Shown: piece after piece, positions 9,092-16,809 of the stretch
How the letters are laid out: each line of letters starts with the position of its first letter
How positions within the stretch are numbered: the stretch's first letter is position 1
Assembly (NCBI GenBank): GCA_046350935.1
Contig: JAXLZK010000008.1
Location: forward strand, 42,971 to 106,970
Direction of reading: 5' to 3'
Source: Nitrobium sp046350935
Lineage (GTDB): Bacteria > Nitrospirota > Thermodesulfovibrionia > Thermodesulfovibrionales > Dissulfurispiraceae
Length of the DNA stretch: 64,000 bases
Translations under genes and position numbers: made by a program
The notes under the pieces: model-generated
Told to the model about the DNA's origin: nothing
Seen by the model: only the letters and a program-made list of their open reading frames with translations
Databases searched by the model: none

Positions 9092-9157
9092 AAACTCCCG
9101 GACATTTCATCTAATCTATATATATCTGTTTCAGATGTCAACGGAAAGGAGAACACT

Positions 9158-9373
9158 ATGGAAACGACGAAAAAGAAAGTCACGAAGGATACAGTCATCG
9201 GCGATTTGCTCAAGGAAAACCCTGCCGCCATGAAAGTCATCGAAAAATATTTCGGCAACGGATGCTTTACCTGCCCCGGGATACGGGTTGAGTCCATTAG
9301 TTTCGGCGCGATGATGCACAACGTCGACCCGGAGAAAGTAGTAAAGGAAATCAACGAATTGGAGGAAAGCTAG
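9158..9373 (+). CDS. DUF1858 domain protein
   Basis: A 71-residue protein covering one DUF1858 domain: VTKDTVIGDLLKENPAAMKV, then FGNGCFTCPG and an alpha-helical tail. DUF1858 units occur alone or fused to hybrid-cluster-protein-related and iron-sulfur modules in anaerobes, and the CFTCPG pair could bind a metal or form a redox disulfide. The start ATG at 9158 follows an AAAGGAGAA ribosome-binding site. It is divergent from the NorB/CcoN-like gene and followed after one base by a 42-residue Cys protein, so the set probably answers nitrosative or oxygen stress. That role is inference. Confidence 0.85.
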   Translation: METTKKKVTKDTVIGDLLKENPAAMKVIEKYFGNGCFTCPGIRVESISFGAMMHNVDPEKVVKEINELEES

Positions 9374-9374
9374 A

Positions 9375-9503
9375 ATGGAGACAAAATGCTTCGTCTGCGG
9401 GGTCGTTGACAAGGAAAGGGTCTATCTGCCCTGTATCCATGCCGGAGAGGAGAAGCTCGTGTGCGTCAGATGTCTTCCCATCCTTATCCATGGAGCGCAT
9501 TAG
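9375..9503 (+). CDS. 42-residue two-CxxC small protein
   Basis: A short open frame starting one base after the DUF1858 stop codon encodes METKCFVCGVVDKERVYLPC followed by a helix and LVCVRCLP. It has two CxxC pairs (CFVC and CVRC) plus a lone Cys in LPCIH, the look of a tiny zinc ribbon or other metal-binding knuckle. The preceding GGAGGAAAGC overlaps the upstream gene's end and acts as ribosome-binding site, so translational coupling is likely. The function is unknown. It probably works with the DUF1858 protein, since both are small, Cys-containing and cotranscribed. Confidence 0.7.
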   Translation: METKCFVCGVVDKERVYLPCIHAGEEKLVCVRCLPILIHGAH

Positions 9504-9539
9504 TCCCGCATAGAGCGGCGGAAGAAATGAAGCGGAGAG

Positions 9540-9572
9540 ACAGGAAGGGGCCGGAGCGCCCCTTTTTCCTGT
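9540..9572. terminator. Bidirectional rho-independent terminator
   Basis: ACAGGAAGGGGC and GCCCCTTTTTCCTGT form a long stem around loop CGGAGC, with a T-run on the plus strand and an A-rich start serving the minus strand. It sits between the convergent DUF1858/Cys-protein operon and motB. Confidence 0.85.
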
Positions 9573-9582
9573 CATCTGTCTG

Positions 9583-10542
9583 TTATCTGCCCGGCAGGAG
9601 AATGGGTTTTTGCGGCCGTATATCCAGCTCGGGGCGTAACGGCGTTCTTCCCTCTCCCTGACCATGCGCCGCCGCGGGCTGCGGGCTGTTCGATGCCGCA
9701 GGAGTGAGCGGTGCTCTCTCGGCGGGCTTTCTCTCCGGAACCGCCTCCTGGCGGACTGGAAAGTTTTTCAGAGGCTCTTTCTGCGTGGGCTGCAGCAGGA
9801 TGATGCTTATTCTGCGGTTCCGGGGGTCCCGGGGGTTCTCCTTGATGAGGAGTTCGGTGTCCGCGTACCCGACGACGCGGGCTACCCTGTTGGAGTCGAT
9901 GCCGTCGCTTTCGAGTTCGCGGCGTGCAGAGGACGCCCGGGCGGTGGAGAGCTCCCAGTTGGTGGTCTGCCCCTTCAAGAGGGGGGCGGCGTCGGTGTGC
10001 CCTTCAACCGCAACCCTGTTCAACATATCCCGGATATTTTCGCTCACCAGCTTCAACAGCGCTTTGGCACTCGGGCTGAGCTCCGCGCTCCCAGGATAGA
10101 ACATGGGCTTCCCTTCGGAATCCACCAACTGAATCCGCACTCCCCCCTCGAAAATATCGACAAGCACCTGGTCACTGAGGCCTTTCAATTTCTGCTCAAT
10201 CGCTCTCTTCAGCTTCTCTTTCAGGTCTTCGGCGGTAAGCTCCGTCCCCATTCCGGGGTCCCGCGAGCTCGACTTCAGATCGCCGGACGGGCTCTGCAGG
10301 ATCTGGGAGGACTCCTTCATAAAGGATTTCCCCGCCTCCTGAAAGATACTGAAGTTTTTAAAGTATTGGGCCAGTACCGCCCTCTTTTCCGAAGAGGTCA
10401 TGGTCAGGAGCCACAGAAGGAGGAAAAAAGCCATCATGGCGGTTACAAAGTCGGCGTACGCCACTTTCCAGGCCCCCCCGTGGTGCCCCCCGTGGCCTTT
10501 CTTTACCTTCTTGATAATGACTGTCTTTGATTTGTCCGCCAT
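9583..10542 (-). CDS. motB: Flagellar motor stator protein MotB (set 1)
   Basis: MotB is the peptidoglycan-anchoring half of the stator that drives flagellar rotation. The 319-residue protein has a cytoplasmic basic head with GHGGHHGG and one membrane helix with the ion-relay aspartate in VAYADFVTAMMAFFLL (Asp near residue 31). A plug region is followed by an OmpA-type peptidoglycan-binding domain (about 130-260, with VEGHTDAAPL, NWELSTARA and NRRISIIL). A proline-rich tail follows. It is directly downstream of motA set 1 with 16 bp between. Whether protons or sodium drive it cannot be told. Start ATG 10542 has GGAGC upstream. Confidence 0.94.
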   Translation of the reverse strand: MADKSKTVIIKKVKKGHGGHHGGAWKVAYADFVTAMMAFFLLLWLLTMTSSEKRAVLAQYFKNFSIFQEAGKSFMKESSQILQSPSGDLKSSSRDPGMGTELTAEDLKEKLKRAIEQKLKGLSDQVLVDIFEGGVRIQLVDSEGKPMFYPGSAELSPSAKALLKLVSENIRDMLNRVAVEGHTDAAPLLKGQTTNWELSTARASSARRELESDGIDSNRVARVVGYADTELLIKENPRDPRNRRISIILLQPTQKEPLKNFPVRQEAVPERKPAERAPLTPAASNSPQPAAAHGQGEGRTPLRPELDIRPQKPILLPGR

Positions 10543-10558
10543 ACAACGGAGCTCCCGC

Positions 10559-11416
10559 CTACTTTTTCACCTGTTTTATCGCTTCTTCCATTTCGACAAA
10601 AGAGGGCTTGACATTGGCGGGGATGACCCGCCTGCCGAACTCAACCGCTATCTGGGGGGCGGCCCCGCCCACGAAAGCGACCAACGCGACTTTCAGGACG
10701 TTGAGATACTCCTTGTCCTCGTTCGCGATGTACCCTAAATTCCTCGCAACCGGGCCGACGAAACCGTAGCTCAGGAGGACCCCGAGAAAAGTCCCCACCA
10801 GGGCGGCTCCGATGCTGTGCCCCAGCACCTCGGGCGGCTCGCTGATCTTGCCCATGGTGATGACGACCCCGAGCACGGCGGCGACGATACCGAGGGCCGG
10901 CATCCCGTCAGCCACTGTCGAGAGGGCATTCGACGGGATCAAGGCTTCCTCATGGTGCGCTTCAAGCTCCGTATCGAGAAGGGCCTCCAGCTCGTGGGGG
11001 GCGATACTGGTGGTCATCACCGTCCTCAATGTGTCGGTCACGAGGGTAATGGCGTGATGGTTCTTCAGAAATTTCGGATAGTTACTGAAAATTTTACTCT
11101 CTTCCGGGCTATCCACGTCCGCTTCGATCGAGACCAGCCCCTCTTTTCTGATTTTCGAGAAGATTTCGCTCAGAAGGAGCAGTATCTCCACGTAGTCGCT
11201 TTTGGAATAGGCCTTCCCGCCCAGCACCTTCATGATGGCGCCGATAACGGCCTTTATCACCTTCATCGGAGAGGAGATGATAAAAGAGCCGGCAGCCGCA
11301 CCGCCGATAATGAGCAGCTCCACGGGCTGAAAGAGGACATGCAGGTTCCCCTTTTCCATGATATACCCGCCGATAACCGAACCGAATACGATAACCGCGC
11401 CAATGATTGCAAACAT
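10559..11416 (-). CDS. motA: Flagellar motor stator protein MotA (set 1)
   Basis: MotA is the multi-spanning half of the stator and couples ion flow to torque on FliG. The 285-residue protein has four membrane helices. The first pair carries VIVFGSVIGGYIMEKGNL and VELLIIGGAAAGSFI, and the second pair carries the family signature PALGIVAAVLGVVITMG and GTFLGVLLSYGFVGPVA, with a charged cytoplasmic loop between. This length and architecture match the sodium/proton MotA/PomA group of about 280-290 residues. It pairs with the downstream motB, and a PilZ gene lies 10 bp upstream. ATG 11416 follows AGGAGA. Confidence 0.94.
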   Translation of the reverse strand: MFAIIGAVIVFGSVIGGYIMEKGNLHVLFQPVELLIIGGAAAGSFIISSPMKVIKAVIGAIMKVLGGKAYSKSDYVEILLLLSEIFSKIRKEGLVSIEADVDSPEESKIFSNYPKFLKNHHAITLVTDTLRTVMTTSIAPHELEALLDTELEAHHEEALIPSNALSTVADGMPALGIVAAVLGVVITMGKISEPPEVLGHSIGAALVGTFLGVLLSYGFVGPVARNLGYIANEDKEYLNVLKVALVAFVGGAAPQIAVEFGRRVIPANVKPSFVEMEEAIKQVKK

Positions 11417-11426
11417 CCATCGTCTC

Positions 11427-11963
11427 CTATCTTCTCAGTTCCCTCAACAGATCCCTTTGTCTCCTGAAGACAAACCTCACGACCTCGTCGCGTATCTTTT
11501 CGTCCATCGCGATGAATCTCACGGCAATACGGCGGCTTCCCGCCTCTGCCTCTTCCTTCACCACCTCTCCGTAGGCGTACAGGGCGACAGGGGGCAGCAG
11601 GGGAAGCATCATTTTCAGCTCGAGCACCTCTCCCCTCTTGTATTCTTCCCGTGAAACGAAGCTCATTCCTCCTCCGCTGATATTTACGTCGGCAAGAGAG
11701 AGGGAGGAAAAACCCTCCTTTTGCAGGACGAGCATGCTGATCAGGGTATCGAGCTTGGTATTCAGCATTTTCAACCAGTCGGTGAGGAGCTTGTCGCCGA
11801 GGTCAGGGAGCGCCCTCATCTCGGAAGGGACCGTCTCCCCCGAGATCCGGGAGCGGAGCCCCTCTCGCATACCCCCCGGCACGCGGGACACTTCGAGGGG
11901 GATGCGGGCGTCCACCCGCGAAAACTCCCTCATCTCCCTGTATCTCTCGTCGTCCCTGAGCAC
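11427..11963 (-). CDS. PilZ-domain (c-di-GMP-binding) protein, YcgR-like
   Basis: The C-terminal half has the PilZ signature: an arginine pair in FSRVDARIPLEV (RxxxR) and, about 85 residues later, NISGGGMSF (D/NxSxxG), which together bind cyclic di-GMP. The protein sits in the gene cluster between the two stator sets, so it may act as a YcgR-like brake or stator controller. The longest frame begins at a TTG at 12029, but the GTG at 11963 follows CGGAGGAG at good spacing and gives 178 residues starting near the PilZ motif, so I chose it. A later ATG (MREFSRVDA) is a third option. There is no membrane segment. Confidence 0.85.
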   Translation of the reverse strand: MLRDDERYREMREFSRVDARIPLEVSRVPGGMREGLRSRISGETVPSEMRALPDLGDKLLTDWLKMLNTKLDTLISMLVLQKEGFSSLSLADVNISGGGMSFVSREEYKRGEVLELKMMLPLLPPVALYAYGEVVKEEAEAGSRRIAVRFIAMDEKIRDEVVRFVFRRQRDLLRELRR

Positions 11964-12053
11964 TCGACTCCTCCGCCGCACTGCACGGCGTCTATTATAA
12001 TAATTTCTCTCCCGCAACGCCATAAGCAAACAGCATAGGCGGCGGCGAAAAGA

Positions 12054-12692
12054 CTATCGGGCGATGACCAGCTCGACCCTCCGATTCCTCGCCCTGCCCT
12101 CTTCCGTATCGTTCCCGGCCACCGGACGGTATTCGGCATACCCGGCCACCGAGAACTTGTTCGGGTCCATTCCTCTCTCCACCAGGAAGTGGAGAATCCC
12201 GGCCGCCCGCGCAGTGGACAGCTCCCAGTTCGAAAGATACTTTCCTCCGGTCACCAGGGTGCTGTCGGTGTGCCCCTCAATCGTGATCCTTCCGGGAACG
12301 GTTTCCATCACCTTCGCAACCTGCTCGATGACGCCAAAGGCGTCAGGCCTGATTTCCGCAGACCCCGGTGGAAAAAGCACCGCATCGGAAAAGGTCACTA
12401 CCACTCCCCTGAACTCAGCGCGCACCGACACGCCCGGCGTGCCCCTGATCGCTCTGTCCAGGCTCCCGGCAAGCGACCGGTTCGTGCTCTCCCCAAGAGG
12501 GATGGGGGCATCGATGATTCTGAAGCTCTCCCTGAGGGACCCGGAAAACTGCTCCACCTTTGCCTTGTCGACCGTCGAGAGCGCGTAGAGAGCGGCAAAA
12601 AACGTAAAGAGCAGGGTAATGAAATCGGCGTAGGAAATCAGCCATCTCTCGTGGTTTTCGTGCTCCTCCTCGCCTCTGCGCCTTCTCCTCAC
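12054..12692 (-). CDS. motB: Flagellar motor stator protein MotB/MotD (set 2)
   Basis: A second MotB-type protein, 212 residues, shorter than set 1 because it lacks the tail. It has a basic head (MRRRRRGEEEHENHERW), a membrane helix with the ion-relay Asp in LISYADFITLLFTFFAALY (Asp near 23), and an OmpA domain with ITIEGHTDST, NWELSTARA and ARNRRVELVIA. The start is a GTG at 12692 with AGGAGG at short spacing. It is downstream of the second motA with 20 bp between and upstream of the PilZ gene. Two stator sets in one genome, as in Pseudomonas MotAB/MotCD, suggest use under different load or ion conditions. Confidence 0.92.
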   Translation of the reverse strand: MRRRRRGEEEHENHERWLISYADFITLLFTFFAALYALSTVDKAKVEQFSGSLRESFRIIDAPIPLGESTNRSLAGSLDRAIRGTPGVSVRAEFRGVVVTFSDAVLFPPGSAEIRPDAFGVIEQVAKVMETVPGRITIEGHTDSTLVTGGKYLSNWELSTARAAGILHFLVERGMDPNKFSVAGYAEYRPVAGNDTEEGRARNRRVELVIAR

Positions 12693-12712
12693 CGTGCCTC
12701 CTCCTGCACCGT

Positions 12713-13471
12713 CTATTTCCCCTTTTCGTGCTCAGTCAGGAAAGCGTTCAGGCGCGCCTTCAGGAAATACGGATTGACGCCGCTCTCGACACCCACTATC
12801 CCCTCGATGATCAGCTCCCGGATGAAGATCTCCTCCTTCAACCTGTTCATTATTTTTTTCCCCAGGGGAAGGAAGAGGAGGTTTGCCGAGCCGACGCCGT
12901 AAATGGTCGCCACGAACGCCACAGCGATGCCTCCGCCGATTTTGGAGGGGTCCGACACATTCCGCATCACCTGTATCAGACCAAGGACGGCGCCCAGGAT
13001 GCCGATGGTAGGCGCATATCCCCCTGCAGACTCGAAAACGCGCGCCGCCTTTTTCATCTCTTCCTCGTAGGTGGCGATCTCCTGATAGAGGACATCCTCG
13101 ATCATCTGCGGGGTCATCCCGTCGATCAGCAGGCTCAACCCCTTTCTGAGGAACGGGTTCCCGATCCTGTTCACCTGGTCCTCCAGTGCGATAAGGCCCA
13201 TTTTGCGCGCCTTGACCAGGATGCCCAGGATCTCCTCGATCACTTCGGCCGGAGCGAGGGACCGGCCCCTGAAGACCAGACCGAGGGCTTTCAGCGCGTT
13301 GATAATGTCACGGGAGGAAAAGCTCAGAAGGGTCGCGCCGAAGGTGCCCCCGAATACGATCAGGGCGGCAGCAAGCTGGACAAGATGGGCAGTGCTTCCC
13401 CCCTCGATGATGTTGCCCCCGATGATCGCACTCACCCCGATAAGCAGGCCGAAAAAAGCCGCTATATCCAT
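12713..13471 (-). CDS. motA: Flagellar motor stator protein MotA/MotC (set 2)
   Basis: A second MotA-type protein, 252 residues, the length of MotC/PomA-like members. It has four helices, with IAAFFGLLIGVSAIIGGNII, GTFGATLLSFSSRD, and the signature APTIGILGAVLGLIQVMRN plus IAVAFVATIYGVGSANLLFLPLG. It differs clearly from set 1 in sequence, so it is an old paralogue and not a recent copy. It lies first in the set-2 gene order and 88 bp downstream of the FliD-like metalloprotease gene. An extended -10-like TGGTACAAT occurs in that gap. The start ATG is at 13471. Confidence 0.92.
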   Translation of the reverse strand: MDIAAFFGLLIGVSAIIGGNIIEGGSTAHLVQLAAALIVFGGTFGATLLSFSSRDIINALKALGLVFRGRSLAPAEVIEEILGILVKARKMGLIALEDQVNRIGNPFLRKGLSLLIDGMTPQMIEDVLYQEIATYEEEMKKAARVFESAGGYAPTIGILGAVLGLIQVMRNVSDPSKIGGGIAVAFVATIYGVGSANLLFLPLGKKIMNRLKEEIFIRELIIEGIVGVESGVNPYFLKARLNAFLTEHEKGK

Positions 13472-13559
13472 GACCAGTGACGCTCCTTTTCCCGCGATTG
13501 CCGCTTATTGTACCAGAAAAACAGGGATAAATATAGAATTAGGCTCCGCCGCTCCCGCC

Positions 13560-15968
13560 TCAGGCGATGACGGAGAACGTGGAAGTAATGAGCCGCTCCC
13601 GCCTGTTCAGGGAGTCGAACACCTCGTTGAATTTCTGCAGGCGCTGGAAATACTCGAAGGTCCCCTCCGCGCCCCCCAGGGCCGCTCTCTGCAGCGCGAT
13701 CGTCCCTATTCCCGCATCCAGGTCCCTGGCGAGCTGCTCTTTCAGCCGGACGGAAATCCCCCCGTTTCCGGTAAAGAGTCTCGCCATCCCGGCGCCGTCT
13801 TCCCGAAGAAGAGATGCGAGCTTTTCCTCATCCACCGACAGGGAATCATCCTCTTTTGTCCTGATCCCGAGGTCGTCGATGCGGGCGTAGAGGGAGCGGG
13901 ACCCCTGCGACGGCAGGGAGATCTCCTGCTGCAGTCCGTCCTTGATCGAAGAGTAAAGGTTCAGCAGCGAAAGCTCAGGGAGGGCGTTCATGCCCGCTGC
14001 GGAGGCGCTCACCCCGATGTCGGAGAGACTTCCGGGGCCGGAGGACTGTCCGCCGCCGGCCTCGGTGACAGGATCGGTAACAGTATGCTTCAGCTCGACC
14101 CGCAGCCTCTGCGCCGTCTTGTCCCGCGAAAAAGTCCGGACAAACCGGATCCGGTCGTTCAGAAATTCCAAGGCCCTGTTGTAGGCGCTCACCAGGCCCT
14201 TTATGTTCGCAACCGCAGCATCGGCTGAAGAAGCCACCGATACCGTCACCGCAGAGGAGGAAACCTGATGAAGGGAGAGGGACAGGCCCGGTATCGCCTC
14301 CGTCAGCTCGTTGCTCTCCTGCTCATAGCTCGTACCGTCGATGACCGCTCGTGATTTTACCGCGGCCTGCAGCTCGTTCTTTACCGTTACCTGCAGTGGA
14401 TAGGTATCGTAGCTAAGGATTCCCAGGCGCTTCAGGATGCCCTCGTCGTCCTTGAACCGAATCGCCCTGCCCGTCGCTGAAGAGGTCAGTATGAGCCTTC
14501 CGTCCGCAAGGGAGGCGCTCACCCCGTGCTGCCCGGCGCCGCCGGTAAGCTTCCGGTCGAAATTGAGGTCCTCCGCTGTGTCGAGCATACCGTTTCCGTT
14601 GTCGTCCTCTCCGTTTTCAGCGATTCTGTTCCCGTTTACGTCCCTCTCCGGTCCGTAATCAAGAACGGCGTTCCTGTTTACATCTTCACCCCAGTTGATC
14701 TTGTCGGCAAGGGTCCGGAGCGAATCGGCAGCATCGAGGGAGACCGCAAAATCGTTGAGGGTGATCGTGCCGGAAAGGCCGAGGGCCGCAGAGGTATCGG
14801 AGAAGGCGTCGGAGGCGACGCGGTGCTGCGTCGCACGCCTTTCCACAAGAACCGAGTAGCTTCCTTCGCTGCTGCCGGAGGTGGCGGCTGCGGTCAGAAC
14901 GCTCTCGTCGGAGGAAGAGGCTTTTTTCGTATTCAGCCCCTCGCTGCCCAGGAGGAGAGCATTGAAGCGCTCCACCTCGCCCAGGAGGTCTTTCAGCCTG
15001 TTCCAGTCCTCAAGACGGTTCTCCCCGAAAGCGGGCTGGAAACGCAGCCTCTTCGCGAGTACGGGCTCATTCCTCTCCCGGAGCGCCCGGAGGGCATCCA
15101 CTGCCGACTGCACACGGAGGGCGGACCCGAAGTCGTCGATCAGGACAACGGGAGGGACCTCTCTCCTGATCAGATCGACAGCTCCTGAGAAGAGCGCGCT
15201 TTTGAGCCTGGTTTCCTGACCCGCTCCCTCCTGCTGCTCAGGGGAAGGCTCTTCCCGGCGCTTTTCCCCTGAGGAAAGGGGCAAGGGAGCGGTCATCATG
15301 CCGAACCGGTATTTCAGTTCCCTTATTGCGTTGTCGAGCCTTCGGACCTCGCGGGAAAGGCCTTCTTCCCCTGACCCCGCAGGCGAAACGGCCTTGCCGG
15401 AGCTTCCTTCCGCTCCCGCATCGGAAAATGTCCCCGCTGCAGCCTCTTCCGGAAAAGCTCCCGTTCCGCGCTCCTGCTCCGAAGGAGGACCGGAGGAAGA
15501 CGCATCGGGACCGCCGGGACGGAAGCGCCGGGACAGCGAGTTGGCCCGCGAGCTGGCCCGCAAGCTGGCAAAAAGCTCCCGCTCCAGCTCTTTTTTCGCT
15601 GCTTTCAGGCTCTCCAGCTCACGGAGAGGGGAGACTGGGAGAGAGGCGGAAAGAGGCGCCCTGTCCGGGGCTTCCGCAAAATAGGCGGGAAGACCGCTCC
15701 TGCTGCCGGACCGTCCGCGTCCTTCGGTAAAGGTAGCCCGGGTGACCCCGCCGGTAGCCACCAGCCTGCCTCCCTTCACCTCGACCCGGTAGTCGATCTC
15801 CTGCTGCACCTCCTGCCCGCGGGCGAGGGCAAGGAGCCTGTTGGTGCTTGCATGGCCGAGCTCATGTCCGACCACATAGGCGATGGAAAGCCCCGGCCGC
15901 GCTTTTTCCGTGGCTCCCTCGGCTGTGTAGGAAAGCATATAAGGCTGCGTCGTATCCGGAATTTTCAT
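13560..15968 (-). CDS. HExxH-headed, FliD-like cap protein with calcium-loop motifs
   Basis: The 802-residue protein joins parts not usually found together. The N-terminus (about 1-80) has VVGHELGHAS, an HExxH zinc-peptidase motif at residues 35-39, followed by DYRVEVKGGRLVATGGVT. This resembles the SprA-related putative metalloprotease family. A low-complexity linker follows (about 110-300). A segment at about 426-472 has two dockerin/EF-hand-like loops, DVNRNAVLD and DDNGNGMLDTAED. The C-terminal half (about 490-800) resembles FliD, with a hook-IN-type motif near DFAVSLDAADSLRTLADKIN and FliD_C stretches such as SAYNRALEFLNDRI. It has no signal peptide, so flagellar type III export is the likely route. 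Peptidase activity is unproven. Start ATG 15968 has GGGGGAA upstream. It lies in a motility cluster. Confidence 0.75.
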   Translation of the reverse strand: MKIPDTTQPYMLSYTAEGATEKARPGLSIAYVVGHELGHASTNRLLALARGQEVQQEIDYRVEVKGGRLVATGGVTRATFTEGRGRSGSRSGLPAYFAEAPDRAPLSASLPVSPLRELESLKAAKKELERELFASLRASSRANSLSRRFRPGGPDASSSGPPSEQERGTGAFPEEAAAGTFSDAGAEGSSGKAVSPAGSGEEGLSREVRRLDNAIRELKYRFGMMTAPLPLSSGEKRREEPSPEQQEGAGQETRLKSALFSGAVDLIRREVPPVVLIDDFGSALRVQSAVDALRALRERNEPVLAKRLRFQPAFGENRLEDWNRLKDLLGEVERFNALLLGSEGLNTKKASSSDESVLTAAATSGSSEGSYSVLVERRATQHRVASDAFSDTSAALGLSGTITLNDFAVSLDAADSLRTLADKINWGEDVNRNAVLDYGPERDVNGNRIAENGEDDNGNGMLDTAEDLNFDRKLTGGAGQHGVSASLADGRLILTSSATGRAIRFKDDEGILKRLGILSYDTYPLQVTVKNELQAAVKSRAVIDGTSYEQESNELTEAIPGLSLSLHQVSSSAVTVSVASSADAAVANIKGLVSAYNRALEFLNDRIRFVRTFSRDKTAQRLRVELKHTVTDPVTEAGGGQSSGPGSLSDIGVSASAAGMNALPELSLLNLYSSIKDGLQQEISLPSQGSRSLYARIDDLGIRTKEDDSLSVDEEKLASLLREDGAGMARLFTGNGGISVRLKEQLARDLDAGIGTIALQRAALGGAEGTFEYFQRLQKFNEVFDSLNRRERLITSTFSVIA

Positions 15969-16114
15969 GGGATTCCCCCGCCGTCTCCCGTGCCTGTCCG
16001 CCCGTTTAGCCTTTACTATACAGCACCCCGTCCAGCATTTCAATAGCGCGGGCACGCCGCACGCACCTGCATTCCCGTTTGTTTATCAGCGCCTTTTGCG
16101 GCGGTTTTCTTCTG

Positions 16115-16154
16115 ACGGAGCAGGGCTCCCCGCACCCGGCAGTCCCTGCTCCGT
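16115..16154. repeat. 11-bp perfect inverted repeat
   Basis: ACGGAGCAGGG (16115-16125) pairs exactly with CCCTGCTCCGT (16144-16154) around an 18-nt loop. It has no T-run on either side, so it could be a weak terminator for upstream readthrough or a regulatory RNA hairpin. Confidence 0.5.
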
Positions 16155-16375
16155 CTTCGTTCGGGCGGGAGGGCGGGGCCTCGATCAGGCCTGCAGAAAT
16201 TGCCCACCAGGAAAAATTTTCCCCTCGTCAGGACAGACGATGCCGGGGAAAGCGCGGGGGGCACGCTCTGCAGAAGCCCCAGCAGCAAACAGGTGGCGGA
16301 GAGAGAGAGCTGCTCCTTGCCGGCATGCAGGGAGAGAATGCATGGTACGACACTTGCTTATCCTGACCTCGAAGT

Positions 16376-16403
16376 TAAAGTTTATTGTTAATTTTTCCGA
16401 TTA
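16376..16403 (+). promoter_or_regulatory. Sigma-28 (FliA) type promoter of the glycosylation island
   Basis: TAAAGTTT, a 12-nt spacer and TCCGATTA match the flagellar sigma-28 consensus (TAAAGTTT-N11-GCCGATAA) apart from one extra spacer base and two -10 mismatches. Together with the preceding T and the spacer, a 21-bp block (16375-16395) is identical to that of the 24315 promoter. It is about 70 bp before the MerR-like gene that opens the operon. Confidence 0.7.
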
Positions 16404-16470
16404 GTAGGGTAAGCAGGAACAGCGGTTCCCCGAGCCCGGCATGCCGCACCGCCGGACAGAGAAGCAGGCG

Positions 16471-16809
16471 ATGAGGAAAAACGGAAGACTCTATTCCATC
16501 AAAGAGGTCAGCGAGATTACCGGGGTCCCTTCCTATACGCTCCGTTTCTGGGAGAGGTCCCTCGACGGATATCTCAGCCCCGTCAGGACGGAGGGGGGAC
16601 ACCGCAGGTACGACGGGCGGACCGTCGAGACAATAAAACAGATAAAGAATTTTGTCTACGAGAGAGGGTATACCCTTTCGGGCGCCCTGAACGAACTGCG
16701 GGTGAAAGAGGCGGACGGCGTTCGGAAGCAGAAAAAAACGGAAGTCGAAATGATCGTCGATGAAATCGCCGAGCTGCTCAAGGAGAGGATTCTGAGAGAT
16801 GTCAGGTAA
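16471..16809 (+). CDS. MerR-family transcriptional regulator
   Basis: A small DNA-binding protein of 112 residues with the MerR winged helix-turn-helix: LYSIKEVSEITGVPSYTLRFWE, then the wing GGHRRYDGRTVETIKQI and a helical tail that would form a dimer. The ligand region is very short and there is no conserved Cys, so the signal is unknown. It is the first gene after a sigma-28-type promoter and its stop overlaps the radical SAM gene by 11 bp, so it is translated with the island and may autoregulate it. I chose ATG 16471 over 16441, which has no ribosome-binding site; the true start could be either. Confidence 0.85.
   Translation: MRKNGRLYSIKEVSEITGVPSYTLRFWERSLDGYLSPVRTEGGHRRYDGRTVETIKQIKNFVYERGYTLSGALNELRVKEADGVRKQKKTEVEMIVDEIAELLKERILRDVR

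Larger units (their letters stand above)
15969..16470. other. 500-bp intergenic region between divergent flagellar genes
   Basis: It separates the minus-strand FliD-like gene from the plus-strand island. I see a sigma-28 type promoter at 16376-16403 and an 11-bp inverted repeat at 16115-16154. Short frames within it have no family features and lack good ribosome-binding sites, so I call no gene. A clear promoter for the minus-strand gene was not found. Confidence 0.6.

Noticed and set aside
13472..13559. Sigma-54 promoter before motA set 2
   Set aside because: TGGTACAATAAGCGGCA has the GG and GC blocks one base out of register; a sigma-70-like extended -10 fits better.
16079..16366. Possible small gene upstream of the island
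   Set aside because: No ribosome-binding site, no family pattern, and it overlaps a hairpin.
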